Assembly (NCBI GenBank): GCA_020631815.1
Contig: JACKGW010000017.1
Span: 1-40,570, forward strand
DNA from: Planctomycetota bacterium
GTDB lineage: Bacteria; Planctomycetota; PLA2; JAEUHO01
Reading direction: 5' to 3'
Length of the DNA: 40,570 nucleotides
Made by a program: the position numbers and the translations under genes. The number at the start of each line of letters is the position of its first letter. Positions within the stretch are counted from its first letter, which is position 1. Positions 7,404 through 16,179 of the stretch are shown here, piece by piece. The notes beneath the pieces were generated by a model, which saw nothing but the letters and a program-made list of their open reading frames with translations, did no database searches and had not been told where the DNA came from.

Positions 7404-9740
7404 CTAGTCGGCGGCGACGATCTCGTAGGCGACACCCTCGTGGACGAACACGACCTTCTCGCCGAGGGCGAGGTAGCGCGCCACGGTCGGGTGCTTGTCG
7501 AGCAGCTCGAAGTAGGCCTTGCCGAACGCCTCGATCTTCTGGAGCGCAAGCTCGGGCTTCCACGCGGCGTCGACCCAGCGGCCGGCGGCGTCCAGATGGA
7601 AGATGCGGTCGTCCACGCGCTTCACGGACTCGGCGACCTTCTTGGCACGGTCCCAGCGGGCGTCACCGCCATGGGCCTTGCCATCGTCGCCGGCGAAGTC
7701 GGCAGGCGCGTCCTCGGACGTGGCCCCCTTCAGGCGCTCGATCGTCTCGCTGTCCATGGCGTCGCGCACGCTCTCTTCGGGTGCCGGGCTGCTCGGCGCG
7801 GGTGCCGCACCGGCCCCCATCGCACGACCACCGGAGCCGGGAACGAGACCGCCGAGGTCCCGACCCTCGCTGCGCCGAAGGCGGGCACCCACGGGCAGCT
7901 GGTTGAGCTCGCTCTCCTCCACGACCAAGCCGGCCGTGTAGGGCGTGACGATGGCGTAGCGGGTCGCCAAGCGCACGACCTCGTCGACGAGCTCGCGATC
8001 GGCGCCGTGCAGGCGGATCTGGTCGAGCAAGTAGCCGATCTTGCGCTGGGCCCAGAGGCGCGGCAGGTAGCCGGCGTCTTCGCCCTGGCGCAGGGAGGCC
8101 TGGAACTCGTGCACGACGACACGGTCGCCGACCTTGCCGCGGAGGCGGATGGTGCGATCGCCGCCCGTCGTGTAGCGGCCCATGACGTCGATCTGCGAGC
8201 CCGCAAACAAGTCGGGCAGCGTGCGCGGGTAGACATCGCGGATGCCGTCGCCGTACTCGATCGTGACGTCGGTCAGCACGGGGTGCTGCACCTTGCGGAA
8301 GAAGCGGCTCGTGACGACTTCGATGTCCTCGCCGGCGTGCACGTAGTCACGCGTGGCGCGGGTGGCCTCGGCCACGCGGTCGAGCAGGCGGACGTCGAGG
8401 TCCGGACGGTCCTCGCCGAGCACGCCGAACGTGAAGATGCGCGTGTCCTGCGAGTTGGCGGCCTTGACCTTCTCGACGATGCGATCCGGGTCGCGCTCTT
8501 CGATGGTCGGCTTGCCGTCGGTCAGGAACACCACCACGAACAGGCGGCCGTCTTGGCGCATGCGCAGCGACTCGAGCAGCGCGTCGTTGATGTTGGTGCC
8601 GCCCGCGGGACGCAGCCCGTCCACCCAGCGCACGGCGGCTTCCTTCAGCTCGTCGTTGGCCGGCTGGAGCGAGTCGCGGAACGGGTTGAGGCCCGTGGCG
8701 AAGCCGAGCACGTTGAAGCGATCCCCCGGCGACAGCGTGCGGATGCCGTACGCGAGCGCCTCCTGGGCCTGCTTCATCTTGGGGCCGGCCATGGAGCCGC
8801 TGGTGTCGAGCACGAACACGACGTCGCGGGGAACGATGTCCTCGGGCCGCACCTCGGTCTTGGGCGCAAGCACCATGAGGAAGGTGCCGTCCTCGCCCGG
8901 GGCCTTGTGGCTCTGCAGCGAGAAGCCGACATCGGACTCGCTGCGGCCGATGAACAGGGTGAAGTCCTTGTCCTGGCGGCGGCCCTGGCGCTCGTAGCTG
9001 ACGCGCGCCTCGCGATCGCCCTTGCGGACGACGTCCACGGCGTGCGACGGGCTGTAGATGGCCTTGAGGTCGACGTCGCTCGTGACCTGGACGTCCATCG
9101 TCACGTTGGCGACGGGCGTCGCGTTCATGCGCTCGGTGCCCAGCGGGTAGCGGAACTCGATCGTGCCGCCGTCTTCCGGCAGCAGCTGCTGGAAGGTCAG
9201 CCGGATCGTGAGGTCCTTGTGCGGCTCGATCGGGAACACACGAGCCTGGAAGAGACCGCGGCCGAGGTACTCGAGCAGGCCGGGGTCACGGCGTGCACGG
9301 ACGATGCTCTCGTAGATCTCGCGGGCCTGCTTGGCCTCGATGATCTCGCCTTCGACCATGCGGCCGAACATGGTCATGGACCACTGGCTGACCGAAGCGC
9401 CCTCGGGCAGCGGGAACAGGTACGTGCCCTCGAGCTGCGCACCGGTGTGGTTGCGGAACGTCTGCTCCACCGTCACTTCGGCGACGCGTCCGTTGATGCG
9501 GGCGGTGACGCGGTGGTCTTGGAGCGACACCTGCATCGGACGCTCGGGGGGACGGCGCGTTCGATCCGGGCGGAACACCTGGATCTCGCCGCCTTCGACG
9601 CGGCCCGTGACGAGGATGCCGTTGGCACGTGCCGGGGCCGCCCACGTGAGCGTGGCCGCAACGGCGAAGAGGAGCGCGAGCGGACGTGCCAGGGAGCGCT
9701 TCGCGAAGCTCGGGAACGACATGTAGCTCGGGAAAGGCAT
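7404..9740 (-). CDS. Exported VIT and von Willebrand factor A domain protein
   Basis: The 778-residue protein has a signal peptide (hydrophobic 19-35, cleavage after APARA near 39), then a VIT domain at about 55-185 (RVAEVTVEQTFRNHTG, then the EAKQAREIYE stretch typical of inter-alpha-trypsin inhibitor-like proteins). A vWA domain follows at about 300-480 with a complete MIDAS start (DTSGS at 312-316) and later TDG. About 150 residues with a Ser/Pro/Ala-rich linker precede a C-terminal segment of unknown fold. VIT-vWA proteins are cell-surface or periplasmic adhesion or scaffold proteins; the ligand is unknown. The ATG at 9740 has GGAGG 5 nt upstream (9746-9750). The upstream neighbour is a cysteine-cluster protein on the same strand. 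Confidence 0.93.
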   Translation of the reverse strand: MPFPSYMSFPSFAKRSLARPLALLFAVAATLTWAAPARANGILVTGRVEGGEIQVFRPDRTRRPPERPMQVSLQDHRVTARINGRVAEVTVEQTFRNHTGAQLEGTYLFPLPEGASVSQWSMTMFGRMVEGEIIEAKQAREIYESIVRARRDPGLLEYLGRGLFQARVFPIEPHKDLTIRLTFQQLLPEDGGTIEFRYPLGTERMNATPVANVTMDVQVTSDVDLKAIYSPSHAVDVVRKGDREARVSYERQGRRQDKDFTLFIGRSESDVGFSLQSHKAPGEDGTFLMVLAPKTEVRPEDIVPRDVVFVLDTSGSMAGPKMKQAQEALAYGIRTLSPGDRFNVLGFATGLNPFRDSLQPANDELKEAAVRWVDGLRPAGGTNINDALLESLRMRQDGRLFVVVFLTDGKPTIEERDPDRIVEKVKAANSQDTRIFTFGVLGEDRPDLDVRLLDRVAEATRATRDYVHAGEDIEVVTSRFFRKVQHPVLTDVTIEYGDGIRDVYPRTLPDLFAGSQIDVMGRYTTGGDRTIRLRGKVGDRVVVHEFQASLRQGEDAGYLPRLWAQRKIGYLLDQIRLHGADRELVDEVVRLATRYAIVTPYTAGLVVEESELNQLPVGARLRRSEGRDLGGLVPGSGGRAMGAGAAPAPSSPAPEESVRDAMDSETIERLKGATSEDAPADFAGDDGKAHGGDARWDRAKKVAESVKRVDDRIFHLDAAGRWVDAAWKPELALQKIEAFGKAYFELLDKHPTVARYLALGEKVVFVHEGVAYEIVAAD

Positions 9741-9865
9741 CGGGACCTCCGGGCCGGGCATGCGGGAGGAAAGAGCCCCGGCCTGCCCTCGCTTGGACAC
9801 GGAGCCGAGTCCCAGGTTCCCCCCAGGAGGCGGGGCGCGCCCGGAATCCCCGTCCGACGGCCGTC

Positions 9866-10843
9866 CTAGCCGGGGTTGGCGCCGTCCACCGGCCTCATCT
9901 CCTCCGCCCAGGCGCGGACGTCGCGGTAGGCGTAGGGGATCCCGAACCTCTCGTGGAGGGCCTGGATGCGCGCGTGGTACCGCGGGTGCACGTCTTCGGG
10001 CGTAAGTCCCGGGTAGGGCCCGCAGAAGTAGGTGCGGCATCCCAGCATCCGGCCGCGCCGCTCGTGGCAAAGGCGGTCCGTCCCCCAGGCGGGGCACGCG
10101 CGCTCGTCCTCGTTGCGCCGGCCCTCCAAGCACGTGAAGAACCACATGGCCTCGAGCGTGGTGACGTAGAGCCGGTGTCCGTACACGTCGAAGTCGCAGC
10201 ACCGCCCGCTCGCCGCGCAGGTCATGCCCGTGCGCGGGATCTCGGCATCGAGGTCGGCGTAGACGCGCTCCAGCGCCGCGAACGCCGCGGGCCAGTCCAC
10301 GTCGGGTGCGTCCGGCCCCCCCACGACTTCGGCGGGTGCCGCCGCCGGGTCCTCGCGGTGGCGGACAGGCTGCTCGGGAGGGCGTGCGTGTCGCTCCACG
10401 AGCGGGGCGGGGTCGCCTGCTCGCAGGCGCTCGATGGCCTCCAGGTCGTAGAGGTCGCCTTGGCCGATCCCCTCGCAGCGCTCGGCCGTCTCCGCCCAGG
10501 CCACGGGTGACTCGAGGACGGGTCCCCAGAACGGGAACGTCGTGCATCGCGTGGGCTTGGCGTCGTAGACGGTGCAGAGCCCGTCCTTCAGCAGCACGCA
10601 GTCGCCGTTCTCCTTCTCGCGCAGCGAAAAGCGCTTGCCCACGCGCCGCACGAAGCGGGCCTTGAAAGCGCGGGGCGACAGGCCGCGGGCCTTGGCCAAG
10701 CGGCGGATCTCCTGGTCGTCGACCCACACGTGCCCGGGTTCGCCCGTGCAGCACTTGCCGCACTGCGTGCAGCGGAAGCGCAGGCCCTCCGCGTACCAGG
10801 GCGCCTTCGAGCCAGACGGAGCGGGGCGTTGCGGTTCGCTCAC
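9866..10843 (-). CDS. YkgJ-type cysteine-cluster protein with two clusters
   Basis: The predicted 325-residue protein carries two YkgJ-like zinc/iron-chelating modules. The first has C25-x2-C28-x2-C31-C32, then C82, C90 and the hallmark YDAKPTRC ending at C100. The second starts near residue 205 with CAASGRCC and closes with CRTYFCGPYPG. The family's biochemical role is uncertain. Most members have one such module, so the duplication is unusual. The only plausible start is the GTG at 10843, because the open frame upstream has no ATG; no clear Shine-Dalgarno is seen, so the start is tentative. The kinase gene ends 43 nt upstream on the same strand. Confidence 0.8.
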   Translation of the reverse strand: MSEPQRPAPSGSKAPWYAEGLRFRCTQCGKCCTGEPGHVWVDDQEIRRLAKARGLSPRAFKARFVRRVGKRFSLREKENGDCVLLKDGLCTVYDAKPTRCTTFPFWGPVLESPVAWAETAERCEGIGQGDLYDLEAIERLRAGDPAPLVERHARPPEQPVRHREDPAAAPAEVVGGPDAPDVDWPAAFAALERVYADLDAEIPRTGMTCAASGRCCDFDVYGHRLYVTTLEAMWFFTCLEGRRNEDERACPAWGTDRLCHERRGRMLGCRTYFCGPYPGLTPEDVHPRYHARIQALHERFGIPYAYRDVRAWAEEMRPVDGANPG

Positions 10844-10886
10844 CAGGTCACGATGCCACGGCGCGTGTCCGCCGCTGTCCGGGGCA

Positions 10887-12200
10887 TCACCGCCGACGGC
10901 GGCGAGGCGGCTCGTCGCCGCCGCGTCGGCGGCGCGGGACCGGGGCCTCCGGCTTGCCCTTGGCACGCTTGGGGACGGGGGCGGCAGGCTTGTCGCCAGC
11001 CGCTTCCGGCGCCGGCTCGGGCGCGGCCGCCTTGCGCAGCGGTGCGACCGGAGGTGGCTTGGGGGCGGCCGGCTGTGCGGGTCGCTTGGGCTTGGGCGGT
11101 GCAGGGGGCGCAATCGGCTGCAGCACGGGCGGCGGCGCCTGCGGCTCGGGCCCCAGGTCGACGGGCCCGCCACCCTCGGGCACGTAGCCCGTCAGCTCGC
11201 GCACGACCTCGTCCATGGTCTCGTACCGACGCGCACGGTCCTTCGACATCATCTTGGCGATGAAGAACTGCACTTCCGGGGTGATGTGTCGCTGCTTGAG
11301 CTTCTGGGCATCGATGGTGCCCAGCACCTGCATGGCCAGCACTTCCTCCTGGCTGGCGCCCTGGAACGGCACCTCACCGACGACCAGGTGGTAGAGCGAC
11401 ACGCCGAGGCTGTAGATGTCGGCCCGCGGATCGAGGTCCTGGCGCCCACGGGCCTGCTCGGGCGACAGGTACTCCACGGTGCCCACGGTGAGCGCGTGAA
11501 GCGGCGTGTCCTCGCCGACGCTCGGGTCCAGCGCTTGGGTGAACCCGAGGTCGATCATGACGGCTCGACCATCGGCCTGCACGATGACGTTGTTGGGCTT
11601 CACGTCGCGGTGCAGGTAGCCGGCTCCATGCAGCGCACCAAGCGCGCGCGCCATCTGCAGCGTGATCCAGAGCGCTTCGTGGCACTCCAGGCGCCCGCGA
11701 CGCGCGATGATCTCCTCGCCCGTGATGCCGTCGATGCGCTCCATCGTGAAGTAGTGAAGGCCCGCGGCCTCGCCCACCTCGTAGCCGAGGATGACGTTGG
11801 GATGCTCGACCTCGACGAGGATCCGCGCCTCGAGACGGAAGCGGTCGACCCAGCCTTCCTTGAGCGCCAGGATCGGGTCCAGGACCTTGACGGCCACGGG
11901 GGCCCCGTTCTCCACGTAGGTCCCGGCGTACACCACGCTGGTGCCGCCCTCCCCCAGCTCGCTCTCCAGGCGGTAGCCCGGGAACGGCTGGGTCGCGAGG
12001 GGGCTCGGGCCCACGGCCGCATCGAGGCTGCCCTTGGGTAGCAGCCCGAGGTGGTAGAGCACGCGTGGCAGCGCGACGTGCTGCCCCTTCTCCTCGCGCA
12101 CGCGCTCCTGCAGGTTGAACGCCTGACGCAAGCCGTCGGCGGGAACGAGTCCCGCCTTCATCAGGCGCTTGGCCAGCTCGACGTCATCCTGGTTCGACAC
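10887..12200 (-). CDS. Ser/Thr protein kinase (Hanks type)
   Basis: The 437-residue protein has an N-terminal helical domain (about 5-65), then a kinase domain at about 75-345. The kinase motifs are a glycine loop (LGEGGTSVVYAG), the lysine of VAVK (K105), the C-helix Glu (E124), HRDVKPNN (197-204), DLG at 217-219 where DFG is usual, and YLSPEQARG. The Pro/Ala/Lys-rich tail (about 350-437) ends in an Arg-rich stretch. There is no transmembrane helix, so it is probably cytosolic. The GTG at 12200 is preceded by GGGAGC. A longer TTG start at 12269 is possible but less likely. It probably phosphorylates unknown targets; no phosphatase or receptor partner is adjacent. Confidence 0.9.
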   Translation of the reverse strand: MSNQDDVELAKRLMKAGLVPADGLRQAFNLQERVREEKGQHVALPRVLYHLGLLPKGSLDAAVGPSPLATQPFPGYRLESELGEGGTSVVYAGTYVENGAPVAVKVLDPILALKEGWVDRFRLEARILVEVEHPNVILGYEVGEAAGLHYFTMERIDGITGEEIIARRGRLECHEALWITLQMARALGALHGAGYLHRDVKPNNVIVQADGRAVMIDLGFTQALDPSVGEDTPLHALTVGTVEYLSPEQARGRQDLDPRADIYSLGVSLYHLVVGEVPFQGASQEEVLAMQVLGTIDAQKLKQRHITPEVQFFIAKMMSKDRARRYETMDEVVRELTGYVPEGGGPVDLGPEPQAPPPVLQPIAPPAPPKPKRPAQPAAPKPPPVAPLRKAAAPEPAPEAAGDKPAAPVPKRAKGKPEAPVPRRRRGGDEPPRRRRR

Positions 12201-12314
12201 GACGCTCCCGTCCGCGGACGCGGTCCCCCCCCACCGCGGGGCTTGCCCCGGCCGCCACGGCGCCCACAAGGTACCGCAGGGGCGTCATGATTCGCGGGGG
12301 CGGTCGATCGCGCG

Positions 12315-13979
12315 TCAGAGCAAGCGTAGCGACCGCAGGAACCGCTCGAGGTCGTCGCTCGCACCGGCCCAGCCGCTCTCCGGCCCGGCGGCCAGGATCA
12401 CGACGAGTCCGCGCGGACGCCGCACCATGAGCGCGATGGTGCGCACGCGTTCGCTGCGCCGCGTGATCGTGCCGACGAGGTCCATGCGCGTGGCGCCGGG
12501 GATGGTGGGCACGTCGCCGGTGGGCAGCTCGACGAGGTCAGGGGCCTGCGTCCGGAGCCGGCGCAGCAACCACGCCTTCTCGTCGGCGGGCGCGGGCGCA
12601 CCGTCGCCCTCGGGATGCCACTCCACGTGCGCATACAGCAGACGGCGCGGCTCCGCGAGCAAGCCCAGCTGACGCCAGCCCGTCCGGCTTGCGTCCACCA
12701 CGGCGGGGCGCCACTCCCACGAGGCATCGGGCCGGTCGAACGCCAAGCCGACGTCCGGCAGGTGCACGATCGTGCCGGGGTCCGTTGCCACGTCCGCGTC
12801 GACGTCCTCGGGCCCCACGGCCTCGCCCGCTTCGGCGGCCAAGCAGCGCCGCGACGACGAGGGGCGCGCAACCAGCCCCTCGGCGATCTCCTCCGACACC
12901 GCCTTGCCCGACGCGTCGAAGCGCGAGACGAGGCGCCGGCCCTCACGCACCCGGTGCCACTCGTCGGCGCCCGTGCCCGTGGAGACGAAGCCGGCCTGGA
13001 AGGGCACGACGCCCTCCGCGGCCGGGTCGACGAGGAGCCCCTCTTCGAGGCCGATCCGCCGGGGCTGCGCGCGACGCATCGACTCGCGCCATGCGAGCAG
13101 GCCACGGGCGCCCTCCGGCAGCGGGATCTCGCGCGTCCGCGAGCCGCCGCCGTCTTGGCTCGCGAAGACGTGCCAGACGCCGTCCCGCACTTCGCCCGTG
13201 ACCCGGCGCTCGTAGCGGTCGTTCCCTTCGCCCTCGGTGGACTCCCGGTAGTCGAAGAGACGCGGGTGGAACTCGTCGTCGACGACTTCCACGCGGCGCG
13301 TCCGCGTCGCGGGCAAGTGCCGGCCCTGCGCCAGCTCGAGGATCTCCTCCTCCAGGCGCCAGCCGGTGAACCGACTGGAGGTGACGCGCGCGATGCGTAC
13401 GTTGCGCCAGCCCACGACGCGCCCTTCGGCCTGCAGCAGGAACCACGCGTCGTCTTCGTCGCTGACGCCGGCGCTGGGCGTGTCCGCGCCACGCTTGGCA
13501 CGACGGATCTCGGCGACGCGCGCGCGCGGCAAGGTGACGCGCTGGATGGAGCCCGACTCGCCGACCGACTCCAGCTCGACCTCGTCGTCGTTCTCGCGGC
13601 AAATGCGGCCTCGCCACTCGCTACCGTTGGTGAGGATGACGACGTCCTCGGCGACCGCAGGCGCCGGCGCGTCTTGCTCGGGCGCAGGCTCGTCGGCCGG
13701 AGGCGGCTCGTCGGGCGACCGGTCTTCCGGTGACGGGAGCTCCTCGGGCGGCGGCAGGTCTTCCGACGGTGCCGGGGTCTCCGGCATCTCGACCGGCGGC
13801 TCCTCGATCGGTGTGTCCTCGATGGGCGGCTCGTCGATCGGGGGTGCGTCCGGCGGCGGCTCGTCGGCCGGGGCGGGCGCCGGCTCGTCGTCGGCACGCG
13901 CCTGGGAAACCGCGAAGGGGAGCGACCAAGCGAGGATCAGGGCACACGCAAGGACGACGTGGTGGCGGGGGGAAGCCAT
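12315..13979 (-). CDS. Exported protein with a Pro/Glu/Asp-rich spacer, function unknown
   Basis: The predicted 554-residue protein begins with a signal peptide (hydrophobic 8-24, cleavage near SQARA-DD at 29). It is followed by about 80 residues of acidic proline-rich sequence with 5-residue units (PPIDE, PPIED, TPIEE, PPVEM at about 46-65). At about 112-160 a small beta-rich stretch (VVILTNGSEWRGRI to LPRARVAEI) resembles an SH3/LSm-like fold. The remaining 390 residues are not recognised. The acidic proline spacer suggests a surface-displayed or wall-spanning protein. I prefer the ATG at 13979 to the one at 13988 because the latter falls inside a TACCAT box placed 7 nt before 13979. Confidence 0.75.
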   Translation of the reverse strand: MASPRHHVVLACALILAWSLPFAVSQARADDEPAPAPADEPPPDAPPIDEPPIEDTPIEEPPVEMPETPAPSEDLPPPEELPSPEDRSPDEPPPADEPAPEQDAPAPAVAEDVVILTNGSEWRGRICRENDDEVELESVGESGSIQRVTLPRARVAEIRRAKRGADTPSAGVSDEDDAWFLLQAEGRVVGWRNVRIARVTSSRFTGWRLEEEILELAQGRHLPATRTRRVEVVDDEFHPRLFDYRESTEGEGNDRYERRVTGEVRDGVWHVFASQDGGGSRTREIPLPEGARGLLAWRESMRRAQPRRIGLEEGLLVDPAAEGVVPFQAGFVSTGTGADEWHRVREGRRLVSRFDASGKAVSEEIAEGLVARPSSSRRCLAAEAGEAVGPEDVDADVATDPGTIVHLPDVGLAFDRPDASWEWRPAVVDASRTGWRQLGLLAEPRRLLYAHVEWHPEGDGAPAPADEKAWLLRRLRTQAPDLVELPTGDVPTIPGATRMDLVGTITRRSERVRTIALMVRRPRGLVVILAAGPESGWAGASDDLERFLRSLRLL

Positions 13980-13986
13980 GCCTCGC

Positions 13987-13992
13987 ATGGTA
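13987..13992 (-). promoter_or_regulatory. Candidate -10 box for a leaderless start
   Basis: TACCAT on the minus strand ends 7 nt before the ATG at 13979. There is no Shine-Dalgarno sequence. It repeats the arrangement at 7304-7309. Confidence 0.45.
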
Positions 13993-14011
13993 GCCCCCGT
14001 CCCCACAGGCG

Positions 14012-14034
14012 CCCGTTCCACGTGTCGGAACGGG
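14012..14034 (-). terminator. Hairpin downstream of selB
   Basis: Perfect 8-bp stem CCCGTTCC/GGAACGGG with a 7-nt loop, 15 nt past the selB stop (14050). It lacks a T-tract, so termination would need another factor. Confidence 0.4.
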
Positions 14035-14049
14035 ATGCCGAGCCCTCGC

Positions 14050-15981
14050 TCAGGCCCCCTTGACGATGCGCTTCTCGCCTTGCCGGCGCGAGAAGCCCGA
14101 CTTGTCCAGCGCCTCGAGGAACGGAATGATCCACTTGCGCGTGGTGTCGAGGAGCGAGCGGGCATCGGACGGCGTGAACCCACCGTGCTGGGCCGCGAAC
14201 TCCGCGAGGCGGCGCTTGGCGTCCTCCACCCAGGGGCCGTCGAACCAGTGCTCGGCGCTGCGGAAGACGCGCCCGCGTGACGCAAGCAGTCGGAGAGCAC
14301 GCTTCACGTCCGGCAGCGAGGCGCCGGTCCCTGCCGAGAGCTCGTCTTCGTCGGGCGGCTGACCGGCACCACGCGCGAGCAAGGCCTGGATGCCCTCGCA
14401 GAGCACCCGATCGCGCGCCGGCAGCTCGTCGCTGTGCTCGGCGTGGCGAATGCCGCCGTCGGCGGTGCGGTCGAGACGGTCGCGCTCCACGAGCGCGCCG
14501 AGCGCTGCTTCGAGCACGGCCGGCTCCAGGCGTGCGTGCGCCGCACGTACGGTCGCCAGCGGCCACGCGGCCACACCCGGGTCCTTCTCGTGCAGCTTCT
14601 TGACGCTCTCCTCGACGCGCGCGAGGACGCGCTCGAAGGCCTCCGTCTCGCACCACCGGTCGCCGCGCCCGATGGAGAAGGCCTTGCCCTTCGCGCCGAG
14701 CGACGCGAGCAGGCCCGGCAGGCTCGCGGGCCGCAAGCCCGTACGCGCGGCGATGCCCGCCACGTCGAGCCCGCCCTCGCCCGCAGCGGCGAGCACGTCG
14801 TGCACCAGGCTCTCGGGACGCCCGAGCCGCGGGACCCGCGCCGCGATGCGCTCGATCAAGCCTTCCCGACGCTTGGGCAGCGGTCGGTCGGGCAGGTCGA
14901 TCACGACGCCGCCCCCCACCGTCGACGACGCATTCTCGGTGCGCAGCACGAACCGATCGCCGGGCAGGGCCACGACGGGCGTCATCGGCACGAGCTCGAC
15001 CAGCCCCGTCGCGCCCGGCGCGATCGGCTTGCGCGCAGGCAGGTGCACTTGCGCGATCACGCGTGACGCACCCACGTGGAGCCGCACGCGATGGCCGTGC
15101 TCCAAGGGGTTCTTGGCATCGGGCAGCACGCGCGCTTCCACGACGAGTCGGCGCGCGGGCTCGAGCACGCCGGCTCCCACCACGACCATGCCGCGCTTGA
15201 GCTCCACGACGTCGATGTCGCTGAGCGCCAACGCGGCGCGATGCCCCACCGTGGCTTCCTTCGCGTCGCTACCGTGCACTTGGATGCCGCGCACGCGCCC
15301 TGTCCAGTGCGGCGGCAGGATCTCGACGCGATCGCCCTCCACGACACGCCCGCTGATGGGCACGCCCGTCACGACGGCGCCGCGACCCGGAACGAGGAAG
15401 CCCCGCAACACCGGCATGCGGAACACGCGCCCGTCGTCCTTGCGCTCCGCGACGCGCGGCAAGGTCTCGAGCAACACGCGCTTGAGCTCGTCGATGCCCT
15501 CTCCCGTCGCCGACGACACGCGCACGACCGGTGCGCCGCTCATGCCGGTGGAGTCCACCAGCTCGCGCACCTCGGCCTCGGCCAGGTCCGCCGTGTCGCT
15601 GTCGACGAGGTCGATCTTCGTCAGGGCGACCACGAGGCGCGTGACCCCGAGCACGTCGAGGATCTGGACGTGCTCGTGGGTCTGGAGCATCGGCCCGTCG
15701 TCGGCCGCGACGACCAAGAGGGCCAAGTCCATCACGCTGGCGCCGGCCACCATGGTGTGGACGAAGCTCTCGTGGCCCGGCACGTCCAGGAGCCCGACCT
15801 CCGTGCCATCGGCCAGCGGGAAGGCGGCGTAGCCGAGGTCGATCGTCATGCCCCGGGCCTGTTCCTCGGGCAGGCGGTCGGCCCAGGTCCCCGTCAGGCG
15901 CTCGACCAGCGTCGTCTTGCCGTGGTCGATGTGACCGGCCGTCCCCAGGATGACGTGGCGCACCTCGCGGGCGGCAGGCAT
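14050..15981 (-). CDS. selB: Selenocysteine-specific elongation factor SelB
   Basis: The 643-residue GTPase delivers selenocysteinyl-tRNA to UGA codons marked by a SECIS hairpin. Motifs: G1 GTAGHIDHGKTT (13-24), a switch-I-like MTIDLGYA, G3 DVPGH (66-70), and G4 TKIDL (121-125). EF-Tu-like beta-barrel domains II and III follow, then a long C-terminal part with winged-helix repeats that bind the SECIS. The closing GGFTPSDARSLLDTTRKW is typical of SelB and absent from EF-Tu. The ATG at 15981 has GGAGGA 8 nt upstream (15990-15995). No selA, selD, tRNA-Sec or recognisable selenoprotein lies in the window, so these must be elsewhere if the pathway works. recJ diverges from it. Confidence 0.95.
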   Translation of the reverse strand: MPAAREVRHVILGTAGHIDHGKTTLVERLTGTWADRLPEEQARGMTIDLGYAAFPLADGTEVGLLDVPGHESFVHTMVAGASVMDLALLVVAADDGPMLQTHEHVQILDVLGVTRLVVALTKIDLVDSDTADLAEAEVRELVDSTGMSGAPVVRVSSATGEGIDELKRVLLETLPRVAERKDDGRVFRMPVLRGFLVPGRGAVVTGVPISGRVVEGDRVEILPPHWTGRVRGIQVHGSDAKEATVGHRAALALSDIDVVELKRGMVVVGAGVLEPARRLVVEARVLPDAKNPLEHGHRVRLHVGASRVIAQVHLPARKPIAPGATGLVELVPMTPVVALPGDRFVLRTENASSTVGGGVVIDLPDRPLPKRREGLIERIAARVPRLGRPESLVHDVLAAAGEGGLDVAGIAARTGLRPASLPGLLASLGAKGKAFSIGRGDRWCETEAFERVLARVEESVKKLHEKDPGVAAWPLATVRAAHARLEPAVLEAALGALVERDRLDRTADGGIRHAEHSDELPARDRVLCEGIQALLARGAGQPPDEDELSAGTGASLPDVKRALRLLASRGRVFRSAEHWFDGPWVEDAKRRLAEFAAQHGGFTPSDARSLLDTTRKWIIPFLEALDKSGFSRRQGEKRIVKGA

Positions 15982-16018
15982 GGGCTCTGTCCTCCGGAGG
16001 GAGCGGCGTCGGACGCGG

Positions 16019-16028
16019 AGGCTACGCT
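16019..16028. promoter_or_regulatory. Symmetric bidirectional -10 candidate between selB and recJ
   Basis: AGGCTACGCT reads TAGCCT on the minus strand (16024-16019, toward selB) and TACGCT on the plus strand (16023-16028, toward recJ). Both fit TAnnnT and share the central TA. The predicted leaders are about 30 nt (selB) and about 145 nt (recJ), each with a good Shine-Dalgarno. No -35 boxes are obvious. Confidence 0.4.
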
Positions 16029-16179
16029 CCAAGCGCCCGTGGGCGGGTCGGGATGGTACCTGTCGCCTGCCGAGCCGCGTCGGCCCGACCCCGAGACGGC
16101 AGGCAGCGCGACCCGGCGGGTGCGCCCGCGGGAGGTCGCGCCCGCACCAGGGCCCGACCGCAGGGAGGACCAGGCCGCC

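Noticed and set aside
9741..9865. A small gene or terminator between the VIT-vWA and YkgJ-type genes
   Set aside because: No frame with a ribosome-binding site other than the VIT-vWA start, and no stable hairpin with a T-tract.
7392..9869. An 825-codon plus-strand frame opposite the VIT-vWA gene
   Set aside because: Antisense shadow of a gene with clear domains. Its composition is that of a complement frame.
15982..16179. A tRNA-Sec or SECIS-bearing gene next to selB
   Set aside because: I looked for a long-armed tRNA with a GGTTCRA T-loop and found none. The gap holds only promoter-like sequence and the two Shine-Dalgarno sites.
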